Positions 1 through 11,000 of a stretch of 64,000 nucleotides of DNA are shown here, in pieces; the stretch's first letter is position 1; each line of letters begins with the position of its first letter. The notes below the pieces were generated by a model. That model was not told the origin of the DNA. It searched no databases and saw nothing but the letters and a program-made list of their open reading frames with translations. Source of the DNA: Paraphysomonas bandaiensis (Eukaryota > Chrysophyceae); contig CBFFRP010000295.1 in the NCBI GenBank assembly GCA_965644295.1, positions 62,001-126,000 of the forward strand. The letters are read 5' to 3'. The translations under genes were made by a program, and so were the position numbers.

Positions 1-50
1 CCCATGCCTAAATACAGATCCATTATTCCTATGATATTGGAGAAATAAAC

Positions 51-1028
51 TCATATACCAATGGGAGCCTTTAGTTTATCTTCTTGTAGTACACTGAGCA
101 TTGAAGACGATCTCGATGAAGGTATAGTGCCTACCGGGTCAAGGGGAGGAACATGTTTGACTTTCACACCTGATACGGGGGCCGTTCTATCACCTCCCCA
201 TAGATATCTACACATCGTTAGAAATTAACGGTGAACATGTATGCGAACAGAACATACTTGGGTATACTTTCAGGAATAATAAATTCAGTAGAAATTTCAT
301 TGATAAACCGATCAAGGTCTCTCGTTTGTCTCGCCTCTTCCGCATAAGTGGATTGTGCAGAGATCTGAAACCTGCAGAGGAACTCTCACAACCAATTTAT
401 TAAACACGGTACAAACACTGAACACAGTTTCTACAAATGATCACGGTACTATTGGATGCAAAATAATACCTAAGGAATTCTGCGCTGGCAAAGTCAGGAG
501 AATAACCCTGAAGCTTTCTTAACAGTAGAACCAGCAGCCCTGTAATCCTCCTTCCATCGAGACAGTGGACATATATCGACGAATTTTCGTTCTCAATGAT
601 AACCTAAATACATAATATAAGACTAGTACAACAAACTATAAACCATTGCAATACATTAATGGCTTTGATTAAAGTAGATTGAAGGGCTTGATTGAGAGGA
701 CATAGACGAGACACCTGTTCAAATACGATATGAATACATTCATATTCCATATAACAAGAACATATCTATACATATATATACATAACATAACATCTATACA
801 TATACGTGTGTATGTATATATATGTAACTCTACCGGTATATGAACACTTTTAATCCCAAAACAATTACAAAACTCCATAAGATCTTTTGTAGGTGTCTCT
901 GGTGTCAGAGATATGATCATATCTAATTGCAATCGTTTCATAAATCGAAAGTTTCTTAATGTTGGATACGCTCCTCTATAGAGGCCTATTTCAATGATAT
1001 TGTAACGTAATGGTGTGATAAGGGACAT
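51..1028 (-). CDS. Oca/Siw14-type (PFA-DSP) tyrosine phosphatase-like protein, probable pseudophosphatase
   Basis: Five-exon model: 1028..834, 714..655, 603..470, 371..268, 169..51 (203 aa). All junctions are GT-AG and the phases agree. The N-terminal exon has the hallmark stretch of the Y_phosphatase2 family (LYRGAYPTLRNFRF, then ISLTPE at about residues 17-43). Exon 3 carries the P-loop region IYVHCLDGRRITG (residues 95-107) followed by LLLRKLQGYS, as in Siw14/Oca proteins. Members are cytosolic phosphatases, some acting on inositol pyrophosphates. The canonical loop is HCxxGxxRTG; here Cys99 is present but the Arg six residues later is Ile105, so catalysis is doubtful. The last exon gives a Ser/Pro-rich tail and is the least certain. 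The terminal exons rest on open frame and splice phase only. The family call is firm; the activity is not. Confidence 0.75.
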
Positions 1029-1170
1029 GTATATGGTGAGAGAGAGGGTAGAATATGAGGAGTGAGAGAGATATGTGTATATATATGTGGATGTAGAGAG
1101 ATGTGTCTCTATATATATGTATATATACCTCTATGAGTGGAATGGCCTGCGTATCGGTAGTCAGCGTCTT

Positions 1171-1297
1171 ATATTTTGCGGGAATAATTTGAAGCAAATA
1201 TTTTCTATATTACTGCAATACAAGTACGGCTGGAATACAGATAATTATTGTCTCAATATTAGAGGCATATTTGAACAAAAATATACAAAGGATGCCG
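1171..1297 (+). repeat. Half copy of a palindromic dispersed element
   Basis: This stretch matches one arm of the palindrome at 15237-15488: the same GCGGGAATAA-type end, the same segment containing ACAGATAATT and TGTCTCAATATTAGAGGC, and the same AACAAAAATATA near the centre. Mismatches are scattered. It lies between two genes and codes for nothing recognisable. Confidence 0.7.
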
Positions 1298-1334
1298 ATA
1301 CGTGATAGAGAGACGAGTGCTTTTCACCTGGGAA

Positions 1335-1484
1335 TTCCTACCTACCTACATACATAGCTACCTACGTACAGTATTTACCTACATACAGTACCTACCTACC
1401 TACACTGTACCTACCTACCTACACTGTACCTACCTACCTACACTGTACCTATCTACCTACTTACTTACCTACATACATTATACG
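1335..1484 (+). repeat. Tetranucleotide-rich tract (TACC/CTAC)
   Basis: Imperfect repeats of CTAC and TACA, including tandem copies of a unit containing CTACACTGTACCTACCTA. The open frame through it is a repeat artefact (Thr-Tyr-Leu rich). Confidence 0.8.
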
Positions 1485-1662
1485 TAGTATACTTGTGTCG
1501 TGCTTTTTTCAGTTTGCAGACCTGGTCCGAATAATGTACATATCCGGGAAATGTCTTTTCCTTGGTCTTTTTGTCCCATAGAGGATATGTGCCTGCTCTC
1601 ATATGCTATCATAACCTGAAATCATCTCATTATCATTTGCTGTTATAGATATCAACATCAAT

Positions 1663-2856
1663 TTGACTTGGCATTCATTTTGTGTTATGGACGATCTAAG
1701 AGAAGAATTTACTAGGCTAGGTGTGAATGAGGAGCCTGTGAATGAGGAGCCTGTGAATGAGGAGCCTGTGAATGAGGAGCCTGTGAATGAGGAGCCTGTG
1801 AATGAGGAGCCTGTGAATGAGGAGCCTGTGAATGAGGAGCCTGTGAATGAGGAGCCTGTGAATGAGGAGCCTGTGAATGTGGAGCCTGTGAGTGAGGAGG
1901 AACTTTTCAATTCAGCACAAACTTTCAAGAATGCAAATAATATTACTCTGGAGTATAGATATCAACATATGGCAAGCACTATGGCTGGAAGATTTCCTAT
2001 TCTCTTTGTCTTTGAGGGTCCCTCTGAACCGGCATTTCAAGCTATTTCGTCAATAAATGGCGGCAGAATTTGGAATCCATTTAAGAACAAGGATGGAGAT
2101 TGGGTAAAATCAATTCGTATAATTGACTCACTCATCAAAGATATTAAAACAGCAGGCGGTAGTATCTTTCGTGAGGTGCCGGAAAATCTTGACGATGTGT
2201 ATCTTATGGATGCTTTTGCTTGGAAGTACTGGGACAAGGGCAGAAATGTGATATTTTCGTATCGCGATAAGGAACTTGCTGGTTTGTGGTTTAAGAACCA
2301 GGTATCAATAATTCGACCCCGGATTGTTATTTTCTTTGGAAAAAATCTCAAAACAATTTGTTGCACTGGTTCCCGCCCATCGACTTCTGGTATGATAGGC
2401 TGCAGTTATAAGATAGCCGGTGTTACATTTGATTGTGAAGGACTTTACCACCCCGGAGCTCTTCGCTTTAATGATTTTGATAAAGTAGTGGATTATATTT
2501 ACACAATTTCTGGTGTGTATTGTATTCTCAAAGGTCTTCCTTATAAAGATGTGAAAATTGTCAGTGAAGCTACTATAAGCAACCGTTATGGTTTCATTAA
2601 GAAAATTCAGGCCACACATGGCGACAAGGAATTGACTCTAAACGAAGTTAAGAGTATTCTTTTTGGTCAGGATGAAACCTTCCCATCCGATTCCACTCTA
2701 AGAGAATTGCTTTTTCCCTTTAAACAAGAATCAAAACGCGGGAATGCGTTTCTATACAAGTTTCCTGCAATTTCAGGAGGTGGTGTCGTATTTGAAACCA
2801 GAGACGCAGAAAACAATGATGACGAGTCTAATGAAGAAGAGGAATCCGAATCTTAG
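1663..2856 (+). CDS. Intronless protein with N-terminal VNEEP repeats and a uracil-DNA-glycosylase-like domain
   Basis: A single open frame of 397 codons. The start could also be ATG 1687 (MDDLREEF). Residues 21-75 are ten VNEEP units and one VNVEP. The remainder looks globular. It has features in the order seen in the uracil-DNA glycosylase superfamily: ILFVFEGPSEPAF (compare the GExPG-type motif), VYLMDAFAW, RPRIVIFFGKNLKTI (compare the buried strand ending in hGk), and LYHPGALRF (compare the HPS motif). If right, it would be a DNA-repair glycosylase or a relative that has lost activity, since the catalytic motifs are not canonical. The C-terminus is acidic (NDDESNEEEESES). The gene has no intron, unlike nearly all its neighbours. 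The superfamily assignment is tentative; the open frame is clear. Confidence 0.6.
   Translation: MTWHSFCVMDDLREEFTRLGVNEEPVNEEPVNEEPVNEEPVNEEPVNEEPVNEEPVNEEPVNEEPVNEEPVNVEPVSEEELFNSAQTFKNANNITLEYRYQHMASTMAGRFPILFVFEGPSEPAFQAISSINGGRIWNPFKNKDGDWVKSIRIIDSLIKDIKTAGGSIFREVPENLDDVYLMDAFAWKYWDKGRNVIFSYRDKELAGLWFKNQVSIIRPRIVIFFGKNLKTICCTGSRPSTSGMIGCSYKIAGVTFDCEGLYHPGALRFNDFDKVVDYIYTISGVYCILKGLPYKDVKIVSEATISNRYGFIKKIQATHGDKELTLNEVKSILFGQDETFPSDSTLRELLFPFKQESKRGNAFLYKFPAISGGGVVFETRDAENNDDESNEEEESES
1723..1887 (+). repeat. 15-nt in-frame minisatellite (VNEEP x11)
   Basis: Eleven 15-nt units GTGAATGAGGAGCCT. The first ten are identical at the nucleotide level and the last has one A-to-T change (VNVEP). 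Near-perfect identity implies recent expansion or homogenisation. Confidence 0.97.
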
Positions 2857-4002
2857 GTGTACGTACTCAAGAGGATTTCAGCCAGATGAAATGAGTATTG
2901 ATTATCCTTTGGCCTAAGTTTTCTATCCGGCAATCCCCAGTCATTACTATCCTGAACTCGGTGACCGTGTTTCCATTCTCGAAGACCTGTTGTTTAAATT
3001 TATTTTATTGCGAGACTGTTTTGACATCTTACTGAAGCTGAATTAGCTTTAGTTGAAACTAATTGGAACGAAAAATAATTAACAAGATCTATTAAAATGA
3101 TCATTCTTCCTTTATTACCAGATATCAATATTACTTAGGGGTTTTCAAGTTATGACACAATTGGATGATTTACTAAGTTAACTGGACGTCTATTTACTCA
3201 TTAATCAAGTTAAGATTAGAGAAGATTATAATAAATATAATAAAAAATATATCACGTTATCTCTACTACCACTCATTTCTCGTACGATCTTACATCGTTA
3301 CTATCTTCTTGTATGGTCAATATTTACAGGGGGGATTCGAAATAAACGACAGTCCGATGAATGCTATGCTAGGTCAAGCTAGTTAGCTAGCTAGATGCTC
3401 TAGATTAATTCATATGAACACTTATATAAAATGCTATCTTGAAATACATTGGTCTCGCTTATTCTAATTTACTCGTACACTTACCAAAAAAAATCATGAT
3501 TTGTACCAAATATATATCGAATAGTGAAATAGACACAATTTTGAAAATAGCATATCTGCACGAAATAAACGAATTACAACGTCATCTACAGCACAATGGA
3601 AACACAATGACATAACAGTGACTATTCTGCAATAATATTTGCAACTTTCGATACATATTATCGCGTAAATAGATATATAAGTACAACTAAATCAACATCA
3701 TATATATATATTACGAATTCCCGATATAAAAATATTTAAATAAAATGGAATGAAAATGACATAAATGATATCGCTGCCCCATTCTGAGCGCGTACTTAGG
3801 TAGATTCGGATGGGGGTCGGGTGGGTACCTAACTAATACTTGATTTAAGTCCCATACGTTATTTGCTAGCTACCTACTGAACCCAACTAGCTACATCATT
3901 ATCACATGGTATTCAGCGCTGAATATGCAGTGAGACCCCGGGTGGGGTAGTGCTGAACTAAGCAATGTGTACATAGGTAGAGGCGATCAATCGCAGCAGC
4001 AC
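2857..4002. other. AT-rich intergenic stretch
   Basis: Lies between the UDG-like gene and the 3' end of the next minus-strand gene. Frames are broken throughout. I see no RNA gene, transposon end or tandem array, only short AT-rich runs and an AGCTAG-rich patch near 3375-3400. Confidence 0.6.
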
Positions 4003-5689
4003 TCAGCCGCACCCACTAGGGGGCCGCACGCAGTGATTAGTTACGCTGTCAATATGGGGCACCATGGTGAAATGACAAATGAGAGAATCGTTTTCACAGG
4101 AAAATGTCCTATGTAGAAATTCAACCACACCCTCCTGGAGATGGGCTGCACTGATCACCATGTCATTTACTTTGTGCAACTTATTTCGTCGCGGCATTGA
4201 TTGAAGAGCAACTAACTTTCGAGACAACATTCCCTTGAACATCCATTTGGGGTAATTCCTGTAAGGAATATATTCTGATGCTTATCTCTTTCTGTGATAT
4301 ATCCATTTTCCCACCTAGCAGTATGTTCGAGGGATGAGATTTCATGCCAGAATCAAGCAGATCTAGAATTCGGACTACAGGTGTCGGAAATTTGCGAGTC
4401 GTGGAATGAGTTTTCACAGTTGCTGACGTTGAGGAAGAGTCTGTCGACCGTGCAGAGGGAATAGTAGGTTTGTACTGGCTTAATACGGACTCTATTCTAT
4501 CACACTCCATTCGATCTTTCATTAATCTCTTCGTCTTTGCGTCAAGCTTTCTCTGTTGAACCGCCCTCCTAATTTTGAGCCTTGTTTCGTGAGTCGGCTT
4601 CGGTAATAGTTGTCGACTAATTGCTTCAACAGACTGCACTGATGACTCAACAATATGTGCCCCGGTTGGCACTAGAGACATCACACCTCTACGCTTACTT
4701 ACAAGATCCTACTCAAAAAATCAGATTTATCAGACGGCAGTATTAGTGTTGAAAAGAATTATTAAACAGCAGATTATTACACTTACTGTGTAAGGTAATA
4801 TAACTCCTTTTCCCAAGGGTGGTACTTCCTGCAAAACAACCGCTGAAGGCAAGAACTTATACCCAATTATGTCGCTGATCCCTTTGATGGCGGATGGTGC
4901 TCTGACAGACTTTTTGTGTCGAGGTAGAAGCATCTCTTGAACATGATACTCAACAGGGGATTTTTGTTGAAGTTCGTTGACAACATCAGCGGCATTGACA
5001 GAATTCTTTCCATCATTTCTTGCCCTCTTTACAGTCCCTTTGATAAAAGCAGTGATGGTATCGGATCGACATTTCCCATGTCCAGGCTCTTCACCAAAAT
5101 TCTCCAGGATACGAATGCTCGTGTCATCAGTAGCAGTCGTTTTCAAGTGTTCAATCATATCTACCAAAGCACAAAGTGGCAAAGTTGACTTGTAGTAATC
5201 GACGTTATCTGTTGCTCGATATAGATTTTTCAGCCACGGGCGATGTGTTCTTATCCACCTGATGTCACACTCTAATGTTGCGGTAGCATGAGTCCAGTCT
5301 AAGGAAGTGTCGTCACATAACGTCTGGATATTCTCTTCAAAAAGGTCTCCCTCATTGACAGGGTCAAAGGGGCCATATACTGCGCCAAAGTCTATGTCAG
5401 TATAGCTCTGGCGGATATCCAACGAAGGGTATTTATAAGTCAGTACTGAAATATGTGCTACAACCTTGATACCTTGTTCGGCTGTTCTGGTACGGTGCGG
5501 CTTCAAACTAATTTTGCTGCTATAATCTGAGTGTACTAGACACTTGCTACAGTTGAAATTAATCCCAGAACTCGCCTAAAGTTGCTCCTATGTGCCACCA
5601 CTCGAGCCTTGTGCCCTACTTCAAACAGTAATAATTTATACTACTATACATCCGTAGCTATATATAATATCTACAAGGCATACCTTCAT
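4003..5689 (-). CDS. Hypothetical protein, multi-exon, 6-nt first exon
   Basis: Model: 5689..5684 (ATGAAG only), 5575..4787, 4708..4229, 4179..4003, 483 aa. The donor at 4786 (GTAAGT) and the acceptor at 4709 are strong and in phase. The long middle exon is open back to a TTTAG acceptor at 5576, and the only nearby in-phase ATG is the two-codon exon before GTATGC. The last intron (4228-4180, 49 nt, AAG acceptor) is uncertain: without it the protein stops at 4181 (440 aa in all). Near the N-terminus there is a Cys-x2-Cys...His pattern (NCSKCLVHS). The middle has IRTHRPWLKNLYRA and LPLCALVDMIEHL, and the second half a basic helix. I do not recognise the family. The body is convincing as coding; the ends are tentative. 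Confidence 0.55.
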
Positions 5690-6208
5690 TCTGTGCTTTG
5701 TTTGTTTTTTTAAATCAGACACAGCCTCATACTATTTTCCAATTCTCGGAATTTCTAAATTGCCATAAAACAATATTATATTAAAATATATATGGTGGTT
5801 GATCTATAGTATATAGCAATGAGCGATATATAATATATTATGTAGGTAATAATAATAGTAGGGTGTTATGTTGTGAGCTCTAGTTATCTACTTGGTAATT
5901 GTTTATAATTTCTTACCTGCAGTGAATGCCGTATCGACCTTTCGCTTAGCCCCACTTATATTTGGAATATGATCTGATGTATATGTATGTGGTCAGTGTA
6001 ATAGTAACAACAGTGATATCATGAAAGACTACATATTAGCGTGTATACAGTATATAATGTAATGAGTTTGTTTATAAATATGTATGTGTTGAGTTCTACA
6101 ACTATACATATATATAGTGACAATAATATATTCATACCTACAGTGTAAACATAAATGCATTCTACATAATATTAGCATGCATGTATGCCATGATGTTACC
6201 AGTATTTA

Positions 6209-6723
6209 TTATAGATGTATTGCTTCGCCCACCCGAGATATCGGAAGTGCTAGATGCAGCCCCGATAACAGTATTGGGCCCCACATGGGGGTGTCCAGGG
6301 TCAGCAGTCCTGGACACTGGGAGTTCTGAAAAGACGATGCAACCAGCTGTCGATACACAAGTCTCTCATTGCCGGGAAGATTATATGTGTCTATGAAATA
6401 TGTTGCTGATTCTAGTGGGTAGAAAGCCCCCTTCAATACGCTGCCCCCTCCGTCCACATCTTTGATGTAGTGGCAAGTCCGCTGCGGAAAATGCCTCGCA
6501 AATCTTTTGCGCGCACTGCTACGTGAGTGGACAATATTTCTACTGGATGGGAACGCCGCAAACAGAAAATCAAAAAAGAGCTGTGCACCACGCGCATGTC
6601 TTGAATTTCAAAGCAACGCAACGTCCGCTCGAACTGTGGGGTGTTAAATGATACAGTCACCATCTCCGACTGGGAGATGGTCTCCGGCAGCAAGGCGAGT
6701 CTTCTTGCCGGAGTTTCTTCCAT
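6209..6723 (-). CDS. Hypothetical protein, two exons
   Basis: Model: 6723..6523 and 6481..6209 (157 aa), joined by a 41-nt intron (GTAGCA...CCGCAG) that keeps phase 0. Exon 1 starts MEETPARRLALLPET. Exon 2 contains HYIKDVDGGGSVLKGAFYPL followed by TYFIDTYNLPGNERLVYR. Base composition here is richer in GC than the flanks, as in other coding exons of the window. I do not recognise the family. An additional intron near the 3' end is possible, so the C-terminus is uncertain. Confidence 0.45.
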
Positions 6724-6808
6724 CAAGCTCAACAATAAGGGTCTACACTACAATAATACACACTTTTTATTCTCTATCTATATGGATATGGCGCCTGGCT
6801 CCTTAATA

Positions 6809-6837
6809 GAAATTGTGGTCATTTTGACCACAATTTC
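6809..6837. repeat. Perfect 13-bp inverted repeat with TTT loop
   Basis: GAAATTGTGGTCA, TTT, TGACCACAATTTC: a perfect hairpin or dyad about 90 bp upstream of the 6723 start codon. It could be a dyad-symmetric protein-binding site or an RNA hairpin; nothing in the sequence decides. Confidence 0.9.
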
Positions 6838-7087
6838 AACGCTCTACACTCATGTTCCATACGAAAAAACACAATCCAAAAAAAAGAAGTGGGACCAGAC
6901 TGGTCCGCTTTGTCGAAAAACGTCTCCATGGCTGAACAGAGTGTCATATATATACATGTACATGTATGGCAGTATGCTGCAGTATGCTGCAGTAGCTACA
7001 TGGGTTTTGCAGAAGGCGACTACTAAAAAACCCTTTTTTTTAAATATCTACAACGTAAAAATGATTGTTTTCAACAGTCGATATTAA

Positions 7088-7625
7088 AAAAACAGACTTT
7101 TTTATTCCCAATACAAAATCTAGGCAATAAGGTGGACGTTTGGCCCTCGTCTGACTGGACTAAGCCTTAATACATAAATTGAACTGGATTAGTAATAAGT
7201 GATTAGATATTGTGTATAATCTAATATTATAAGTGTGTTTGAGAGGTGCTCCACATATCCTTCCTCCAAGATCATTGTCCCACCTTCAGGACCTGCTTAA
7301 TTACGTAGACTTATCAGTTTATTCCTGTTCTGCGGAACAAGAATTATATGTGTATATACAGACTTAATATCAAAGAAGTACCCAGATAATAATAACAGAT
7401 TCTTTTGTGGGATCTTTGCAACAAAGTGACAATTGACAAAGCATATTTCGATAGAAATTCAATTCTACAAAGCATGTCTAGAGTCTAGAGGTAGTGACTT
7501 ACAAGGCTTTTGGATCCATTGGGATGTGCAAAAGCATAAAGTAAAATTATGGGGGTATCTGGGCTACAAATGTCTCATACGTTAACGGGGGATATTTTTT
7601 GTTTCTATTGCCCGAAATGTAACTT
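7088..7625. other. Intergenic stretch flanking the retrotransposon
   Basis: Between the minus-strand gene at 6.2-6.7 kb and the copia insertion. No supported gene, RNA or repeat seen; all frames are short. Confidence 0.5.
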
Positions 7626-7630
7626 GAATC

Positions 7631-7923
7631 TGTTGGGAAATGCTCATTTTACTTAGATCAAAGAGAGATTAAGTTGTTAGACTAGATAGATTTATTAATA
7701 TCGTTTACACAAATTGTGTTAAACAACACAAGCTCGTTTTGTGCCATGCATAAATCACTACTTCTGTAGACCTTTCGCTACTAAACATATCTTGAAAGAG
7801 CAAACTATTTCAGTTTTCTCAATATCATAACAGCATCTACACATCACCATACTTCACTGTATTCTCGTACATTGTCTTCAAGTACCACATTGAATATACT
7901 AGGATACAGTCCATATTCTAATA
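7631..7923 (-). repeat. 3' LTR of the copia element
   Basis: 293 bp. On the element strand it begins TATTAGAATA and ends CCCAACA; the 5' end is therefore not the usual TG. It matches 12794-13086 base for base by eye. Confidence 0.95.
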
Positions 7924-7932
7924 CTCCCACTC
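7924..7932 (-). other. Polypurine tract of the copia element
   Basis: On the minus strand GAGTGGGAG lies directly against the start of the 3' LTR, where plus-strand DNA synthesis is primed in LTR elements. Confidence 0.75.
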
Positions 7933-8097
7933 AATGTAGAATGCAGTGATACGAAAACAACAATGAGTACAGTGATCTTCATGCTATAAACTAGTCTCAT
8001 AGGTAAAATAGATGTGAAATCTTATCAAGATACATATATAACTAGCAGTCAACTAGATATATAGTTATGTGGGATTCTCACCCACTAAAACACACCT

Positions 8098-11000
8098 TTA
8101 ACCTCTTCGGGGTCGCTTCTTCTGCTGCTCCTCAACTCTGGTTGACACACTTCTCTTAACCCCGGTAATAGTTTTCTCATGACGACTGAAAAGTTTCGTT
8201 GACAATGCCTTCGTGAAAATATCAGCCGCCATATCATCCGTCGACACATGAATCAACTTTGCCGTAGGAAATTTTCCATTTACATGCTCTCTCACCCAGT
8301 GATACTTGATGTCTATATGCTTCGACCTCTTATGATACACAGGATTCTCGGAGAGATCTTTCGCACTCTTGCTATCCATAAAGAATGGAGTCGGCTTCGC
8401 AACTAAGAGCCCGAGCTCCTTGAACACCCCCCGAAGCCACACCAGTTCTTGCATAGCCGCATACTCCGCCATATATTCAGATTCCATGCTCGAAGTTGCA
8501 ACTGTGGTCTGTAGTTTAGACTGCCAGGCCAATGCGCCTGCACATAAGAACACAATGTATCCTGTTGTCGATCGCCGAGTCAGTCTATCACCAGCCCAAT
8601 CTGAATCACTGAACACATGTAAGTCGAACTCACTCCCACTGAATCTGATGCCCTCATCAATTGTTCCACGCAAATATTTCAATAAGTGAATCGCCAGTTT
8701 GCACGATGCATATGTCGGACAACTACTAAATCGAGACAATAACCCCACTGCATAAGCCAGATCAGGTCTAGTATGCATTGCTAGATACAACACTGCTCCA
8801 ATAATTTGCCGATACGGAAATGAGTCAACCCACTGCTTCTGCTCCTCCGTAAGTTCACGTTCCTCTGCCAACAGATCCTGAACATTAGTAGGTAGTGGGG
8901 CCTCCTTATTCTTACTACTCTTTCCCATAACTGAGCTGAATTTCTTGATAATATTCTTAGCATACTCAGATTGATCTAACATATACCAATTTTCTCCTCT
9001 GGTTATCCTGATGTTCAGAAATCGCTTACACACTCCCAGATCATGCATCTCGAATGTTTCACAGAACCTACGCTTTACGCTTTCCAAGTAAGTCAGATCA
9101 GCGGATGCAATTATGATATCATCAACATATATCAATAATAAATGCAGTTTTCCGTTACTCCATCGCATATACAAACACGTATCCAAAATACACGGAGTAA
9201 AATGCAATGATTTAATAAACTTGTCAATATGTTTATTCCACTGTCGCGGTGAAGATCGCAGTCCATACAATGCCTTGATTAGTTGAAAACACCATCCAGC
9301 TAGTAATTCCTCATCTGGTGGAGGTGCCATATACACGTCATCCTCCAGATCTGCATAGCAAAATGCGGATGATACATCTAATTGATGCACATGCATCTGT
9401 AACATAAACGCAATCGCTAACACTAGTCTAATGGTTATACCCTTAACCACTGGAGCGAAAGTGGACGGCTCCTCCTCCTTCTTCTCTTGGAGATTTCCTA
9501 ATGCCACTAGCCGAGCCTTGTACTTTACTATATTCCCTAGTATGTCTCGCTTCACCGTATGCACATATTTCGCTCTAACTAATTTCACTCCGCTTGGAAT
9601 TTTCACGATCTTCAAGACACGTCTTTTCAGCAATGATGTCTTCTCCACCATTCGAGCTTTTCTCCATTGTTGATACTGTGGAGATCTCTCTGCCTCGGCA
9701 TATGAATTTGGTATCTTGATATCTTCTGTCTCTGCATGGTTAAGATCAATATTATGCGCATCCGGTACTTCAACCATATTAATCTCTCCTAAAACTGACG
9801 CGTTTGCCAGTCTCCGCTGCAGCCGTTTGCGTCGGACCCGACCATCACCATCTAGTTCAATCGGTCGACGAGGTATATAAGAACCCGTACCTTGCTCATC
9901 CTGAGCACGCACATCGTGCGTTGTGGGAGGAGCCCCGCTCACAACCCCAGACTCATAGTCTTCAGAGGTCTGCAACCTCACAGCTGTCTCCTGACAGGTT
10001 GGGTCAGGACTCTCCTGTAACCCTCCAGGTCTTCCCTGGTCCAGCACCCTGGCTGGCATAGTACTCAGGGCGTCCCCCTTTCCTATATATCCGGTATTCC
10101 CGGGAGTTTCTGCAGTCATTCGCACTACGTCCTCGACGTGAATCGGCACCCGGTGCTCGATATGCTTCCGACCTGCAGTTACCAGAGATCGATAGGCTAC
10201 TATTACCCCCTTTCGTTCTACTACTCTCGTGGTCTTGTAGAGAAGACCATCCTCATCATCAATATGATATGTACCTTCTAAGCCCGCATAGTCAGACACA
10301 ATTTTCGGTCTCTCGGCCTCCTTCACTCGAAGAGCATCTATCTCAGCGAAATAGCTCTCCGAGCGTGACGGTATGGACTCATCAGTTAATACATGTACCG
10401 ACGTGACGACCCTATCAGTCGCAGGTAGATATACATCATATCCTACCTTTTCATCTGAATATCCTATCAGATATCCGATAAGGGCCTTGTCGTCCCAGTC
10501 TTTCCGTCGATCCGCCTTTGTAGTGAGGACATACGCACGACACCCCCATACTCTGAGATATTTCAGGTTGGGAGCCTCACCAGTCAAAAATTCAAGAGGG
10601 GACATATACCCCTTCGCTGTCTTTGTAGGCAATCGAATTAATATGTACCTGGCTGCCATGTAGGCATCTAGCCAAAACTGTGAAGGCAATCCTGACTGAA
10701 TCAGCATCGCTAATGTCATCTCACCACAGGTCCTGAATTTCCGCTCCTCAATCGCGTTCATCTCAGGAGAGTCCGTAGAGCTCCACGTATGTTGATAGCA
10801 ACCCTGTGACCTAAGATATTGTCGCAGCTCATCACATATTAGCTCCCCTGCTCCATCTGCATGGTAATGATGCATTTCTAATTTGTACCTTTTCACATCT
10901 CCTTCAAAAATCTTCTTGAAAACCTGCAGTACCGATGACCCAGTCCTATGAACAAGCCCTTCCGACCAGAACATCCGACTGGCATGGTGTGTTAGTTTGA

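Noticed and set aside
991-1487. Several small open frames on both strands
   Set aside because: They run through a dispersed repeat and a TACC tract; no family signature or splice partners.
6291-6317. 9-bp hairpin GTGTCCAGG/CCTGGACAC
   Set aside because: Lies in the putative coding exon of the 6.2 kb gene; short enough to be chance and not supported as an RNA element.
6641-7087. 148-codon plus-strand frame
   Set aside because: Antisense to the 6.2-6.7 kb gene, then passes through the dyad and A-rich sequence; composition is not coding.
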